Shown piece by piece: positions 9,114 to 17,797 of a stretch of 64,000 nucleotides of DNA (positions are counted from its first letter, which is position 1; each line of letters begins with the position of its first letter). The notes below the pieces were generated by a model. That model was not told the origin of the DNA. It was given only the letters and a program-made list of their open reading frames with translations, and did no database searches. Source of the stretch: Bifidobacterium oedipodis (GTDB taxonomy: Bacteria > Actinomycetota > Actinomycetes > Actinomycetales > Bifidobacteriaceae); the NCBI RefSeq assembly GCF_012932425.1, contig NZ_JAAIII010000001.1, positions 124,001-188,000 of the forward strand, written 5' to 3'. The translations under genes and the position numbers were made by a program.

Positions 9114-9884
9114 TTACAGTTGCCTCTTGTTGACGATCGGAATGCTTGCGGCAACGCATGCGATGCACAAGAGCGCGGCAATGGCAATAGCATGCGCATA
9201 GGCGTCTATTCCCTCCGCGCCCGTCAACAGCGAATTGGCATTCATCAGCACAGTGGGTGAATAAGCCTTTGCCTTCGGTATGATGCTCAATGCATATGCC
9301 GCCAGCATCGTCCCGCCGACGCACAGGATGACGCCTGTGTTGTTCTGCAAGAGTGATGACAATAGGATCATCAGGCATATGACCCATACGCCGAACAGCC
9401 ACCATAGGGCTGCCGAGACGAATAGGTTGTTCGCAATATCGTTATCCCAAAAGTAGGCGTTGTACCCATAGGTGATGGCGAAGCATAGTCCATAGCCGAC
9501 CGTCCAAAGCGACAGCAGCAACATGGTTTTCGCAAGTACGACCTTATATCTTGACAGGCCTTTAGTCAGTACGAGCAGCAACGTCCCGGATTTGTATTCT
9601 TTGGTGAAGATATCGCTGAAGATCAGCACGAAAGCGATAAGCGCCATGGGAATGTTTTTGAAAAACTGCGTCCAGGAAGTCATAGCGTCCACTTGGATAT
9701 CCGTGACCATCAATCCGTTTTCCGCCATCGTATTGGACAGTATCTCCATCATCCACGGCATCAGCTTTGCGATCGCGGGGTTCATAATGCCGAACATCAC
9801 GAACAGGAGTGTGAGAATGATGATTTTGCCTGTTCGTGCGGCTTCAAGCCATTCCTTTGTTATGAAGGCCAGTAAGGGCGTCAT
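9114..9884 (-). CDS. ABC-2 type transporter permease
   Basis: A 256-residue membrane protein with about six hydrophobic segments and the ABC-2 permease pattern: a short N-terminal cytoplasmic stretch ending in KEWLEAARTGK, the first membrane helix, a long loop, then FTKEYKSGTLLLVLTKGLSRYKVVLAK, typical of NatB/YhaP-like proteins. The start at 9884 (MTPLLAF) is set by GGAGGTGAC just upstream and overlaps the end of the ATPase gene by 4 nt, indicating translational coupling. It is the last gene of a four-gene minus-strand operon (MerR, PLDc_N, ATPase, permease). The substrate is unknown; related small operons export or resist antimicrobial peptides. Codon use is more AT-rich than in the neighbouring housekeeping genes. 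Confidence 0.85.
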   Translation of the reverse strand: MTPLLAFITKEWLEAARTGKIIILTLLFVMFGIMNPAIAKLMPWMMEILSNTMAENGLMVTDIQVDAMTSWTQFFKNIPMALIAFVLIFSDIFTKEYKSGTLLLVLTKGLSRYKVVLAKTMLLLSLWTVGYGLCFAITYGYNAYFWDNDIANNLFVSAALWWLFGVWVICLMILLSSLLQNNTGVILCVGGTMLAAYALSIIPKAKAYSPTVLMNANSLLTGAEGIDAYAHAIAIAALLCIACVAASIPIVNKRQL

Positions 9885-10774
9885 GTTGTCACCTCCAAAA
9901 ACAGTGATTCCAGTGTTGGCTCCATTCGTTCGATTCTTTGCACGGGGATTCTGTGTTCGGCGATATAGCACATAACAGCGAAGAAGCAATCCTCGCCGCC
10001 ATGACACATGAGTGCGTTTTGCCCTGTGCGTCGGAGATCGCCGAATGCCGGCATAAGCGTATCGGCATCTTCTTTGCGCTCCGTTTCGACGATGAATCCG
10101 TCGGATGTCCGCCTGCTTCGCAGTTGGGCGATGGTTCCTTGCATGGCGATTCTTCCATCATGCAAAAAGGCGGCTTCGGTGCAGATACGCTCCACATCCG
10201 AAAGAATGTGTGTGGAAAACAGCACCGTGGTCTGTTCCCTTGCCGCAAGCAGTATATCCAGTATTTCCTTACGTCCTACGGGATCAAGCGCCGATGTAGG
10301 CTCGTCGCAGATCAGCAGTTTCGGGCGGTTGAGAAGAGCCTGCGCGATTCCCAAGCGTTGCTTCATTCCCCTTGAGAAACCTTTGATGCGGTGGCGCTCC
10401 TGCCTGAGACCGACCAGATCCAACAGTTCCTTGCTTCTCGTCTTAATGTCGGCTTCGTCCATCCCGCAGATGTTTCCGCAAAAAGTCAGATACTCATACG
10501 GCGTCATATAGGAATAGAACTCCGGCACGTCGGGCAGATAGCCGATGTACCGGTTGGTGGCGGTTTGCCCGAAACGCACCTTCTCACCCATAACGTGGAT
10601 CGCGCCGCAATCGACCTTGAGAAGCCCGAGGATCGCTTTCATCGTCGTTGTTTTTCCGGCGCCGTTTTTTCCGATGAAACCGAAGATGCTGTGTTCGGGA
10701 ACGGACATATCAATCCCGCAAAGCATTTCTTTACCGCCGAAGCTCTTTCTCAGGTTATGTATCGACAGCACGTC
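9881..10774 (-). CDS. ABC transporter ATP-binding protein
   Basis: A 297-residue cytoplasmic ATPase of the CcmA/NatA/BcrA group. Walker A is GKNGAGKTT (36-44), the signature is FSRGMKQRL (134-142, the degenerate form usual in this group), and Walker B is LLICDEPTSALD (154-165), followed by FSTHILSDVERI with the switch His. The C-terminal 80 residues are the variable regulatory extension found in this group. GGGAGGAATAAT precedes the ATG at 10774; the gene overlaps the permease start by 4 nt and follows the PLDc_N gene by 4 nt. Bacitracin- or lantibiotic-type export is one possibility for such pairs, but nothing here fixes the substrate. Confidence 0.9.
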   Translation of the reverse strand, partial: DVLSIHNLRKSFGGKEMLCGIDMSVPEHSIFGFIGKNGAGKTTTMKAILGLLKVDCGAIHVMGEKVRFGQTATNRYIGYLPDVPEFYSYMTPYEYLTFCGNICGMDEADIKTRSKELLDLVGLRQERHRIKGFSRGMKQRLGIAQALLNRPKLLICDEPTSALDPVGRKEILDILLAAREQTTVLFSTHILSDVERICTEAAFLHDGRIAMQGTIAQLRSRRTSDGFIVETERKEDADTLMPAFGDLRRTGQNALMCHGGEDCFFAVMCYIAEHRIPVQRIERMEPTLESLFLEVTT

Positions 10775-10778
10775 CATA

Positions 10779-10979
10779 TTATTCCTCCCTGCCAATCAGG
10801 AAGTAGAGGATCGGGCCGATGAACTCCATGCCGATAATGGCGATAACGAGCCACAAAGTACGATTGCCTCTTTTGTAATTGCTATGGGTCAGAATGTGGT
10901 AAAGCGTATAACCCAACAGAGCGAACTGAGCAATCGCCAGCGGGATTAAAAACGGAAGAAACTCCATAACGTTATCCAT
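10779..10979 (-). CDS. Small PLDc_N-domain membrane protein
   Basis: A 66-residue protein with two membrane helices and the short PLDc_N (phospholipase D-nuclease N-terminal) pattern: a first helix LIPLAIAQFALLGYTLYHIL, a basic turn with NYKRGNRTLW, and a second helix ending in GPILYFLIGRE. Such small proteins sit in ABC-2 transporter operons of Firmicutes and Actinobacteria and are thought to be accessory membrane subunits or immunity-like factors; they have no phospholipase catalytic part. The start at 10979 is supported by GGAAAGGAAGG upstream. It overlaps the end of the MerR gene by 8 nt and precedes the ATPase by 4 nt. Confidence 0.8.
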   Translation of the reverse strand: MDNVMEFLPFLIPLAIAQFALLGYTLYHILTHSNYKRGNRTLWLVIAIIGMEFIGPILYFLIGREE

Positions 10980-11706
10980 GTTCTTTTCCTTCCTTTCCAT
11001 AGGTTTCCACACAAAAGCCTTTATAACCACAGCCAGTGCAGGTCAGTTTTCTGAGCGTAAGAGTGTGCCTTGCGAACATGGCCTCTTTGTGTCGAGGCTT
11101 AAACACCTCATGACATTGTGGGCAGATATAGGCGACCCTGTTGAAATAGAATGTTATGACCCAAATCGCATAGGGAATGGCCACCAGAACGTAAAGAGCG
11201 AACAACCACCATATTCCTGAAGTAATCCAGAACATGATGGATGTCCACTGAATGATGCCGATGGGAATAGCGGTGATCAACAGGATGGCGTGCAGCCGTC
11301 TCATGTTCCTTTTGTTTTCCATCGCATACGCTATATCGCCGATAGAATCGATGGAGAAATTATCTATGCTCCTCAGCCCTCGCCTGATCCCACCGAGCAT
11401 ATCAAGCTTTGCTTGCCTTTCGCGCACTTCCTTGTGAAGCAGCTGCTCCTGCTGTTCGAGCAAAACGGAAATGACACTGCCGGGATCATCCTCGGACAGC
11501 AATGCTCCGATGCTGTTGATCGAAATGTCGGCGTCACGAAGGAAGCAGATGATCTTCATGCGCTTCACATCATCTTCCGAATACAGACGCCTGCCGCCCT
11601 CCGTGAGTTCGCTGGGCGTAAGAATGCCGCGAGTATCGTAATACTGCACTGTCCTAACGGATACGCCACAGAGCTTCGCGATTTCTCCAGTCGTGTATTT
11701 TGACAT
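10972..11706 (-). CDS. MerR-family regulator with membrane segments and zinc ribbon
   Basis: A 244-residue protein. Residues 3-70 are a MerR winged helix (YTTGEIAKLCGVSVRTVQYYD, then GILTPSELTEGGRRLYSEDD). A coiled-coil helix at about 75-110 follows. Unlike a normal MerR sensor domain, the second half has two hydrophobic segments (about 138-160 and 165-187) and a C-terminal four-Cys zinc-ribbon-like part (C195, C198, C223, C226). It may thus be a membrane-bound regulator. AAGGAGGTG lies 8 nt before the ATG at 11706. It is the first gene of the MerR/PLDc_N/ATPase/permease operon and is the probable controller of it. Similar proteins are common in Clostridiales, which fits import of the whole cassette. 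Confidence 0.85.
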   Translation of the reverse strand: MSKYTTGEIAKLCGVSVRTVQYYDTRGILTPSELTEGGRRLYSEDDVKRMKIICFLRDADISINSIGALLSEDDPGSVISVLLEQQEQLLHKEVRERQAKLDMLGGIRRGLRSIDNFSIDSIGDIAYAMENKRNMRRLHAILLITAIPIGIIQWTSIMFWITSGIWWLFALYVLVAIPYAIWVITFYFNRVAYICPQCHEVFKPRHKEAMFARHTLTLRKLTCTGCGYKGFCVETYGKEGKEHG

Positions 11707-11735
11707 AGCTTTCACCTCCTTGCACCCTTATTTAA

Positions 11736-11748
11736 CTGCATTACGCAG
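11736..11748 (-). promoter_or_regulatory. Candidate MerR operator dyad
   Basis: A short dyad CTGC-ATTAC-GCAG lies about 30 nt upstream of the merR-like ATG, inside the promoter region of the operon. MerR proteins bind such dyads between -35 and -10. The arms are only 4 bp and clear promoter hexamers are not visible, so this is a weak call. Confidence 0.3.
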
Positions 11749-11954
11749 CGTCACGAGCAACACATCACGCAGGGGGATTTTTGAGAATTCGGGCGTTATC
11801 GTTTTCGGCAAGCCTCTATCAAGACTTCTCTAGCAAAGCACATAGAGCAGGGAAGTCCAAGACAAACTGAAATCGCCGGACTTCACCAACCAGTTTTCGA
11901 CTAATCTGTAAGGTGACTGGCTTATCACGTTGATCTTGTGTTTGTACGATTGGA

Positions 11955-12674
11955 TTATGGGCGTGGATTGGACTGTAGGAAAGTTTCGACAGATGTCGTC
12001 GGTGCGTTAGGATCGAAAACATCTGCTAATGGCAGGAGCTGGTGAAATAATGATATGACGGATCTATCAATTGCAGTCGGGGATGCTGCTTGTCTGACAT
12101 AGTGAAATAGTGGTTCATGATGCGCTATCCGGTTTCGGCATTCATTGATGAGCTTGATTTTTGCATTCAAATCAGCTCTGTTCGTTCCGACAGGCCATGC
12201 ATGGTGAAGATAGGGAATCCATAAGGCACGTTCATGTGCTTTGTCCGTTAAATGAGCCCAAAAGCCGAAGGAAAGGTTGGCAATGATCTTTCCGGGCTGT
12301 GAGAGTTCCTTGTAAGAGGAGGCTGCACTGTGAATGCTTGCTCGGTTCAATGCGTTGGCGTCGAACATTTTGCCGGAGCTGCTACGACGAAGTATGGGGA
12401 TATTGACCGGAGAGGAGCCATCAAACAGCCATGATTCGGATCCTTCCCAGTGTGAACTGATTGCTCGGTCATAGGCGTTTCGCAAGGCTACCTCGAAGAA
12501 CGCAATGTCTTTCATCAGCACTTGACCGAGATCGATGTTCCACTCATAGAGACGAAGCGCGCGAGACATATTGTTCCCAGAGGCGTCGAGGTAAGTGCGA
12601 AATCGAGGTATGGATAGCCAGTCGTAAACCCAGGTTTTATCAGGCGCAAAGTCTTGGCGTAGAGCGTTGATCAT
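11955..12674 (-). CDS. Abi family (Abi_2-like) abortive infection protein
   Basis: A 239-residue protein of the Abi_2/AbiD/AbiF type. The family pattern is visible: an N-terminal LRLYEWNIDLGQVLMKDIAFFEVALRN (in which the conserved E61 and R65 lie) and the C-terminal RNRIAHHEP at 180-188, which contains the R-x4-H motif of HEPN RNases. Proteins of this family cause cell arrest or death on phage infection, probably by RNA cleavage. It has its own AAGGAGG site 5 nt before the ATG at 12674 and no obvious partner gene; it stands alone between the MerR cassette and a broken small gene, as expected for a defence gene in an accessory region. Confidence 0.85.
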   Translation of the reverse strand: MINALRQDFAPDKTWVYDWLSIPRFRTYLDASGNNMSRALRLYEWNIDLGQVLMKDIAFFEVALRNAYDRAISSHWEGSESWLFDGSSPVNIPILRRSSSGKMFDANALNRASIHSAASSYKELSQPGKIIANLSFGFWAHLTDKAHERALWIPYLHHAWPVGTNRADLNAKIKLINECRNRIAHHEPLFHYVRQAASPTAIDRSVISLFHQLLPLADVFDPNAPTTSVETFLQSNPRP

Positions 12675-13023
12675 CTAGGCCTCCTTGCCTTGCGGGTAAT
12701 GCAATGCCCCGGTGACTTGGAAACCAGCGGTCAACACGGGGCTTGTATTCATAATTGTAAATGCGATCTGTGACTTTGCGCTGAGCATAAATTGACAAGA
12801 GAATGACATTGCCGGAATGGTTTGCTCCCGCAATCGGAGATATCTCGAGTGTTTTCTGGTTGTGAGACTCTGAGAATGTTTGAGATTGTGGGAATTGCGT
12901 CCAGAATCGGAATGCTGAGGCTTGACGCTGATAGGCATTCGTCGAGGAACATGTAGCATGTTAATCGAAAGTTCCCCAATATTGAATGTGGCGATGGCGC
13001 CAACAGTAACGAGTAGGGAACTC
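12675..13023. other. Intergenic region without convincing gene
   Basis: About 350 nt between the Abi gene and the small exported-protein gene. A 116-codon minus-strand frame runs through it, but it has no ribosome binding site, atypical composition and no recognisable features. No clear promoter or repeat stood out. Confidence 0.5.
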
Positions 13024-13412
13024 ATGATGCGTAATACATTGATGACGGTGGTTGTTGTGGGAGCTGCTGTGCTTATGTTCGCCGGTGGTTACGGGACATC
13101 GGTTGATTGCACCAGCGACAGTGCCCAATGGGCGACGCCGGAATGTCTGGTCCAAGAGAATTCCAAAGCCGATCTGATTGTCGTCGATGGTGTCGCATAC
13201 GAGCGTGCCACGGATGGAACATCAGTGAGCGGTGACGAAGTTATGGACAAACTCGGCGCTGTTCGTCGCACCGGAGTAAGTACCTCCAAGACTGGGGTGC
13301 AACGATGTTGTCTGAAGGCACCGAGATATTCGCTAACATCGCTTCGACGATGGAGGTGCTCGTCGACACCGACGCAGGATATGTGCGCTACCTCAAAGTC
13401 GTCGAAGGCTAG
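13024..13412 (+). pseudogene. Small exported protein gene with 1-base frameshift
   Basis: The first frame starts at 13024 (MMRNTLM) with a signal-peptide-like helix (VVVVGAAVLMFAGGYG) and a mature part containing DCTSDSAQW and a Cys in PECL. It stays sensible through DLIVVDGVAYERATDG and RRTGVSTSKT at 13293, then turns into a Cys/Arg/Ser-rich run typical of a wrong frame. Shifting by one base at 13293 gives WGATMLSEGTEIF, IASTMEVLVDTDAG and YVRYLKVVEG ending in TAG at 13410-13412. Loss of one T in a stretch now reading AAGACTGGGG would explain it. Restored, the product would be about 129 residues. I do not recognise the family. A sequencing error is equally possible. Confidence 0.6.
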
Positions 13413-13450
13413 TTGATTGCGATATGAGTGGTCGGTTCGAGATACCCTGC

Positions 13451-13477
13451 AATATGTGCAATATGTGCAATATGTGT
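13451..13477. repeat. Short tandem repeat, AATATGTGC x3
   Basis: Three back-to-back 9-base units (the last ends in T instead of C) sit between the broken small gene and the hairpin downstream of hrpA. No function is evident. Confidence 0.7.
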
Positions 13478-13482
13478 ATATG

Positions 13483-13517
13483 GCGTATGCGGCACTGCAT
13501 TGGAGTGCCGCATACGC
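13483..13517. terminator. Hairpin between small gene and hrpA
   Basis: A 14-bp perfect stem (13483-13496 with 13504-13517) with a 7-nt loop lies between convergent genes. There is no long T run on either side (only GTTTT 8 nt further on the plus strand), so it may be a bidirectional or weak terminator. Confidence 0.6.
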
Positions 13518-13528
13518 TTGAGGACGTT

Positions 13529-16500
13529 TTAGGACGCCAGGGCCTTGCGGATGCGCTGCAGCGAGGCAGGTTCTTTGGTGCCGATTTCCTGTGCCCACAG
13601 GCTCACGTAGAACTCCTCCAACAGCCATCGGGCCGCGTCGGCCTGTTTCATCAGGGCTTCGTGGCGTGGGCCGGCAGGTTCTGCCTTGGCGCGGGCGAGG
13701 GCCTTGTCGACCAGTTGCTTGGCTTCATCGGCCTGCCACGCCCATTTCACGTCGCGATTCTTGTCGGACTTCGCCTTGGTGAGGCGGCTGATGTCGGCCT
13801 TGAGGTAACGGGTCAGCGAGGTGAGGCGCTTCGGGGGAGTGCGGCCGATGAAACCGGGGTAGACCAGCGTGGCGATATGCTCACGAATCGACTGCAACAC
13901 CGAGAGCATCGGCAGATCGGCTTTGCCTGAGGTCGCCTTGTCCACGTCGGCGTAGGCCTTGAGCACGGCGATAACGTCGCGCGCCACCTGATAGACGGTG
14001 TCCTCATACACCTGCTGTACGTCAAGCACAGCATTGGCCAGCGCCTCATCGTCGGGCAGCTTGTCCACATCGGGCAGCAGACGTTTGACCGCAGCCAACT
14101 GCATGTCTTCCACCAGCGCCTTGGTGGACTGGTAGGGAGCGGCGGCGAGCATCAGAGCCTCACTGCCCAGCCAACGGGAAGAAATGCGCTCGTCAGGCAG
14201 TCGCAATGCGTCCAATGCGCCGCGCCAGAGCATCGTGGCACGCGATTCGGTGGTGGCACCGGCCTTGTGCAGCAGATTCGCCTGACTGACCAGATTGCCC
14301 TGCTGACCGGCTTGTTCGGCCTGCTTTTTGACCATCTGGCGGGCCGAAGCCTCGGCCTCGGCGGCGAACTGACGTTGCAGCGCCTTCAAATCCTTGGATG
14401 TGCCCAACACGGTGATCGGACCGCGCCCATGGCGGCGCGTGCGCGGATGCTTGCCGGCGGGCAGCTGCCGTTCAACCGAGAACGTGACTTTAAGATACGG
14501 ATTCAACCGATCAACCAGTTCCGGGCCCAGCACTTCGGGGTGAATTTGCGCACCCACCGTGGCGATGGCCGCCTGCGTGAACACATGCGCCAAATCCGGC
14601 CATGCCGCGGCCCGCCCTTCGGCTGCCGGAATCTGCGAGGATTGCGCGGCCTTCGCACGGCCAGCAGCACCAGCACTGCCCGCAGCACCAGTGCCACCGG
14701 CGGCATCGAAAGCATCGGCGATGCTGGAACTCATCGGAGTATTCGGCTTCTGCCTGGAACCAGAGCCCGGCAGATCAGGGTAATGCTCGTCAATCCATCC
14801 GCGAATCTTGCGCGCCGCGTCGGGAGCGGGCACGAACTGCACGCGCAACTGCTTGGGCAGGGCCTTGATCATCGCCAGAATCAACTCGTCCAGAAGGCCC
14901 GGCACATTCCACGTGAACTGTTCTGGCGTGATGCGGCTCAACGCCTTCAACGGCACATGCACGGTGACGCCATCGAGCGGATTGGCCGGATCATACACAT
15001 AGCTCAGCCTTAAATCAATAGGCTGGCCATCCGTGCCAAGCGTATGCCAGTGATCGGGGTAATCATCAAGACTCACCTGATCGGAGTCGTTAAGACGCTC
15101 GACCTTGCTCGGGTCGAAATCCAACAGATGCGGCTGCTCATCGTGCTTGGTCTTCCACCATTTCGCCAGATCAGCCACACAGGTCACGTCATTGGGAATC
15201 CGGGCGTTATAGAAGTCGAACAGATCCTCGTCGCTGACGGTGTCGGCCAACTGTCGCGTACGGCTGGCGTCTTCGGCGGCGTCTTCAAGAACGTCGCGGT
15301 TATGGCCCACGAACTCATCCCAGCTAAAACGCTGCTGAATATCGCCCTCGACCAGGCCCTGACGAATCAGGAAATCACGCGCTTCGGGCGGATTGATACG
15401 CCCCCACTGCACAGCGCGATCCTGCACAATCGGCAGACCATACAGCAAAACGCGCGCAGTGGCCACGGCCGAACCGCGCGAAGCGGACCAATGCGGCTCA
15501 GCATAGGTGGTGCGCGTCAGCGCCCCGGCCAACGGTTCCGCCCACGCCGGGTCGATTACCGCGCAATAGCGTGCCCACAGCCTGCTGGTTTCCACCAGTT
15601 CGGTGCTCATCACCCAGCTGGGTGTTTTCTTGGCCACGGCTGAGGCCGGGAACAAGGAGAAATGAGTGCCGCGCGCACCCTGATACTCGTTCTTGCTCTG
15701 CTTCTGCGCACGTTTCATCGCGCGCGCCTTGGCGGCACCCGTCAGCCCCGCGAAATCAGAGGCCTTGGGTTCGCGCACCACCTGCATGCCCATCATCGAC
15801 AGCAAACCGGAAAGCATCGCCTTGTGAATACCATCGGAATCCCACGAACAGCACAGCGAATGCGCCGGCTGCTGGTTCAACGGCTTATTGCGCACCTCCA
15901 GGCCAGGGCGTGCGGCAGGCAACGGATCGCCCACCGTGAACTTGAGCTCCTTGCACATCGCCCTAAGCTGGGTGACCAGATCCTTCCACTGGCGCATCCG
16001 CAGCCAGCTGAAATACTCGGTTTTGCAAATGCGGCGCAACGCATTATTGCTGGGCTCGCCATCCGCCTGGAACACACGGTCCCAAATGTTCAGCGCCGTC
16101 AGAAAATCGCTGGTCTCATCCGCATAACGGTTATGGATGCGATCGGCTTCCTCACGGTTGTCATCCGGACGTTCGCGCGGATCCTGCAAACTCAGGAACG
16201 CTACGATAACCAGCACCGCGGCCAGCATGTTCGGCGAGCCCGCCTTCGCCGCCTCGATCACCATACGGCCCAATCGCACATCGATCGGAATGCGAGCAAG
16301 CTGACGGCCGGTGTGCGTAAGCGTCACCTCGCCGCGCTTGCGGCCGATGGCCTTCAGCTCGGTCAGCTCGTTGAAACCATCGGAAACGGCCTTCATATCC
16401 GGCGGATCGATGAACCCGAAACTGGTCACATCCTCGGCCGTGCGGGCGACCCCCACACTCAGCATGTGCAATACCACCGCACCCAGCGAAGTTCTTAGAA

Positions 16501-17782
16501 TTTCCGGCTCGGTGAAGCGGGGGCGGGTCTCATAATCCTCCCGCGAATACAGTCGGATGGCAATGCCGTCGGCCACACGGCCGCATCGGCCGGAGCGCTG
16601 ATCGGCGGAGGCCTGACTGATTGGCTCAATTGGCAGGCGCTGCACCTTCGCCGTCTTCGAATAACGGGAGATACGCGCGGTGCCCGGATCCACCACATAC
16701 CGGATGCCCGGCACGGTCAGTGAGGTTTCAGCCACGTTCGTGGCGATCACAATGCGCTGATGCGTATGCGCTTCAAACACCTTATGCTGGTCGGCGGCGG
16801 AAAGACGGGCGAACAACGGCATGATTTCAATGGCATCAGGCCGGCGCATATCCTCGGCGCGAGGGCCGTAATGATGCTTGAGCGCCGCCTCGAACTCGTG
16901 AATATCGCGCTCGCCGGAAGCGAAGACGAGAATATCGCGGGGGCCGCGCTCATGGGAGGAATGAATTACCAGTTCGGCACAGGCGCGAGCCACGGCGGTG
17001 GGCATGTCACCAATGCCATCATCCGCATAGCCGGCATTGCGATTGCCGCCGCGCCCGTTTCGACCGGGGCGATCCTCACTATCGGCGATGGCGTTCGCCA
17101 GCTCCTCGTAATCGGCGTCGCCGGGCCTTGCTCCAACGGCGAAACCGGGCACTTCGCGCATCAGCGCGGGTGCGGTGCCCAGCGGTTCGTAAACCACCTG
17201 CACCGGGTATGTTCTGCCGGAGACTTCAATAACCGGCACTTTCTCGTGCAGGGCGTGTTCGAAATGCTCCTGGAATTTCACCGAATCAATGGTGGCGGAG
17301 GTGATCACCAGTTTGAGGTCGCGGCGGCGGGGCAGCAGGGCCGTCAGGTAGCCGAGCAGGAAGTCGATGTTAAGGCTGCGCTCGTGCGCCTCGTCGATGA
17401 TAATCGTGTCATACTGGCTGAGCTTCGGATCGCGCTGGATCTGGGCCAGCAGAATACCATCGGTGACCACCCGCAGGCGTGTGTTCGGCGAGCTTTCGTC
17501 GGTGAAGCGCACCTGATAGCCCACTTCGTCGCCCAAACGCACGCCCATTTCGGAGGCGATGCGTTCGGCCACGGTGCGTGCGGCGATACGGCGGGGCTGG
17601 GTGTGCACGATTTGGTGGCCGTGCGTGCCGCGGCCGAGTTCCAGCACGATTTTCGGCAGCTGCGTGGTCTTGCCGGAACCGGTTTGTCCGGAGACGATCA
17701 CCACCTGTGAGCGTTTAATGGCCTCGGCGATATCGTCGCGTGCGGCCGAAACCGGTAGTTCGGGTGGGTATTCGAATTTCAT
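13529..17782 (-). CDS. hrpA: ATP-dependent RNA helicase HrpA
   Basis: A 1417-residue DEAH-box helicase of the long bacterial HrpA type, full length for the family. Helicase motifs in order: I GQTGSGKTTQLP, Ia TQPRRIAARTVA, II IIIDEAHERS, III ITSATID, and VI QRSGRCGR. HA2 and OB-fold regions follow, then the long HrpA-specific C-terminal DUF3418 part. A low-complexity Ala/Gly/Ser linker at about 1000-1050 (GGTGAAGSAGAAGRAKAA) is an insertion and may be strain-variable. HrpA acts on ribosomes and mRNA, resolving stalled or collided ribosomes in E. coli. It starts 15 nt after the methyltransferase gene on the same strand, suggesting co-transcription; the ribosome binding site is weak, consistent with coupling. 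Confidence 0.95.
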   Translation of the reverse strand: MKFEYPPELPVSAARDDIAEAIKRSQVVIVSGQTGSGKTTQLPKIVLELGRGTHGHQIVHTQPRRIAARTVAERIASEMGVRLGDEVGYQVRFTDESSPNTRLRVVTDGILLAQIQRDPKLSQYDTIIIDEAHERSLNIDFLLGYLTALLPRRRDLKLVITSATIDSVKFQEHFEHALHEKVPVIEVSGRTYPVQVVYEPLGTAPALMREVPGFAVGARPGDADYEELANAIADSEDRPGRNGRGGNRNAGYADDGIGDMPTAVARACAELVIHSSHERGPRDILVFASGERDIHEFEAALKHHYGPRAEDMRRPDAIEIMPLFARLSAADQHKVFEAHTHQRIVIATNVAETSLTVPGIRYVVDPGTARISRYSKTAKVQRLPIEPISQASADQRSGRCGRVADGIAIRLYSREDYETRPRFTEPEILRTSLGAVVLHMLSVGVARTAEDVTSFGFIDPPDMKAVSDGFNELTELKAIGRKRGEVTLTHTGRQLARIPIDVRLGRMVIEAAKAGSPNMLAAVLVIVAFLSLQDPRERPDDNREEADRIHNRYADETSDFLTALNIWDRVFQADGEPSNNALRRICKTEYFSWLRMRQWKDLVTQLRAMCKELKFTVGDPLPAARPGLEVRNKPLNQQPAHSLCCSWDSDGIHKAMLSGLLSMMGMQVVREPKASDFAGLTGAAKARAMKRAQKQSKNEYQGARGTHFSLFPASAVAKKTPSWVMSTELVETSRLWARYCAVIDPAWAEPLAGALTRTTYAEPHWSASRGSAVATARVLLYGLPIVQDRAVQWGRINPPEARDFLIRQGLVEGDIQQRFSWDEFVGHNRDVLEDAAEDASRTRQLADTVSDEDLFDFYNARIPNDVTCVADLAKWWKTKHDEQPHLLDFDPSKVERLNDSDQVSLDDYPDHWHTLGTDGQPIDLRLSYVYDPANPLDGVTVHVPLKALSRITPEQFTWNVPGLLDELILAMIKALPKQLRVQFVPAPDAARKIRGWIDEHYPDLPGSGSRQKPNTPMSSSIADAFDAAGGTGAAGSAGAAGRAKAAQSSQIPAAEGRAAAWPDLAHVFTQAAIATVGAQIHPEVLGPELVDRLNPYLKVTFSVERQLPAGKHPRTRRHGRGPITVLGTSKDLKALQRQFAAEAEASARQMVKKQAEQAGQQGNLVSQANLLHKAGATTESRATMLWRGALDALRLPDERISSRWLGSEALMLAAAPYQSTKALVEDMQLAAVKRLLPDVDKLPDDEALANAVLDVQQVYEDTVYQVARDVIAVLKAYADVDKATSGKADLPMLSVLQSIREHIATLVYPGFIGRTPPKRLTSLTRYLKADISRLTKAKSDKNRDVKWAWQADEAKQLVDKALARAKAEPAGPRHEALMKQADAARWLLEEFYVSLWAQEIGTKEPASLQRIRKALAS

Positions 17783-17797
17783 AGCGTTGGTTGTCTA

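Noticed and set aside
11819-12022. 67-codon minus-strand frame overlapping the Abi C terminus
   Set aside because: Overlaps the conserved gene in another frame and has no start signal; not a convincing antitoxin.
12675-13025. 116-codon minus-strand frame upstream of the Abi gene
   Set aside because: No ribosome binding site, unusual composition and overlap with the signal region of the small exported gene.
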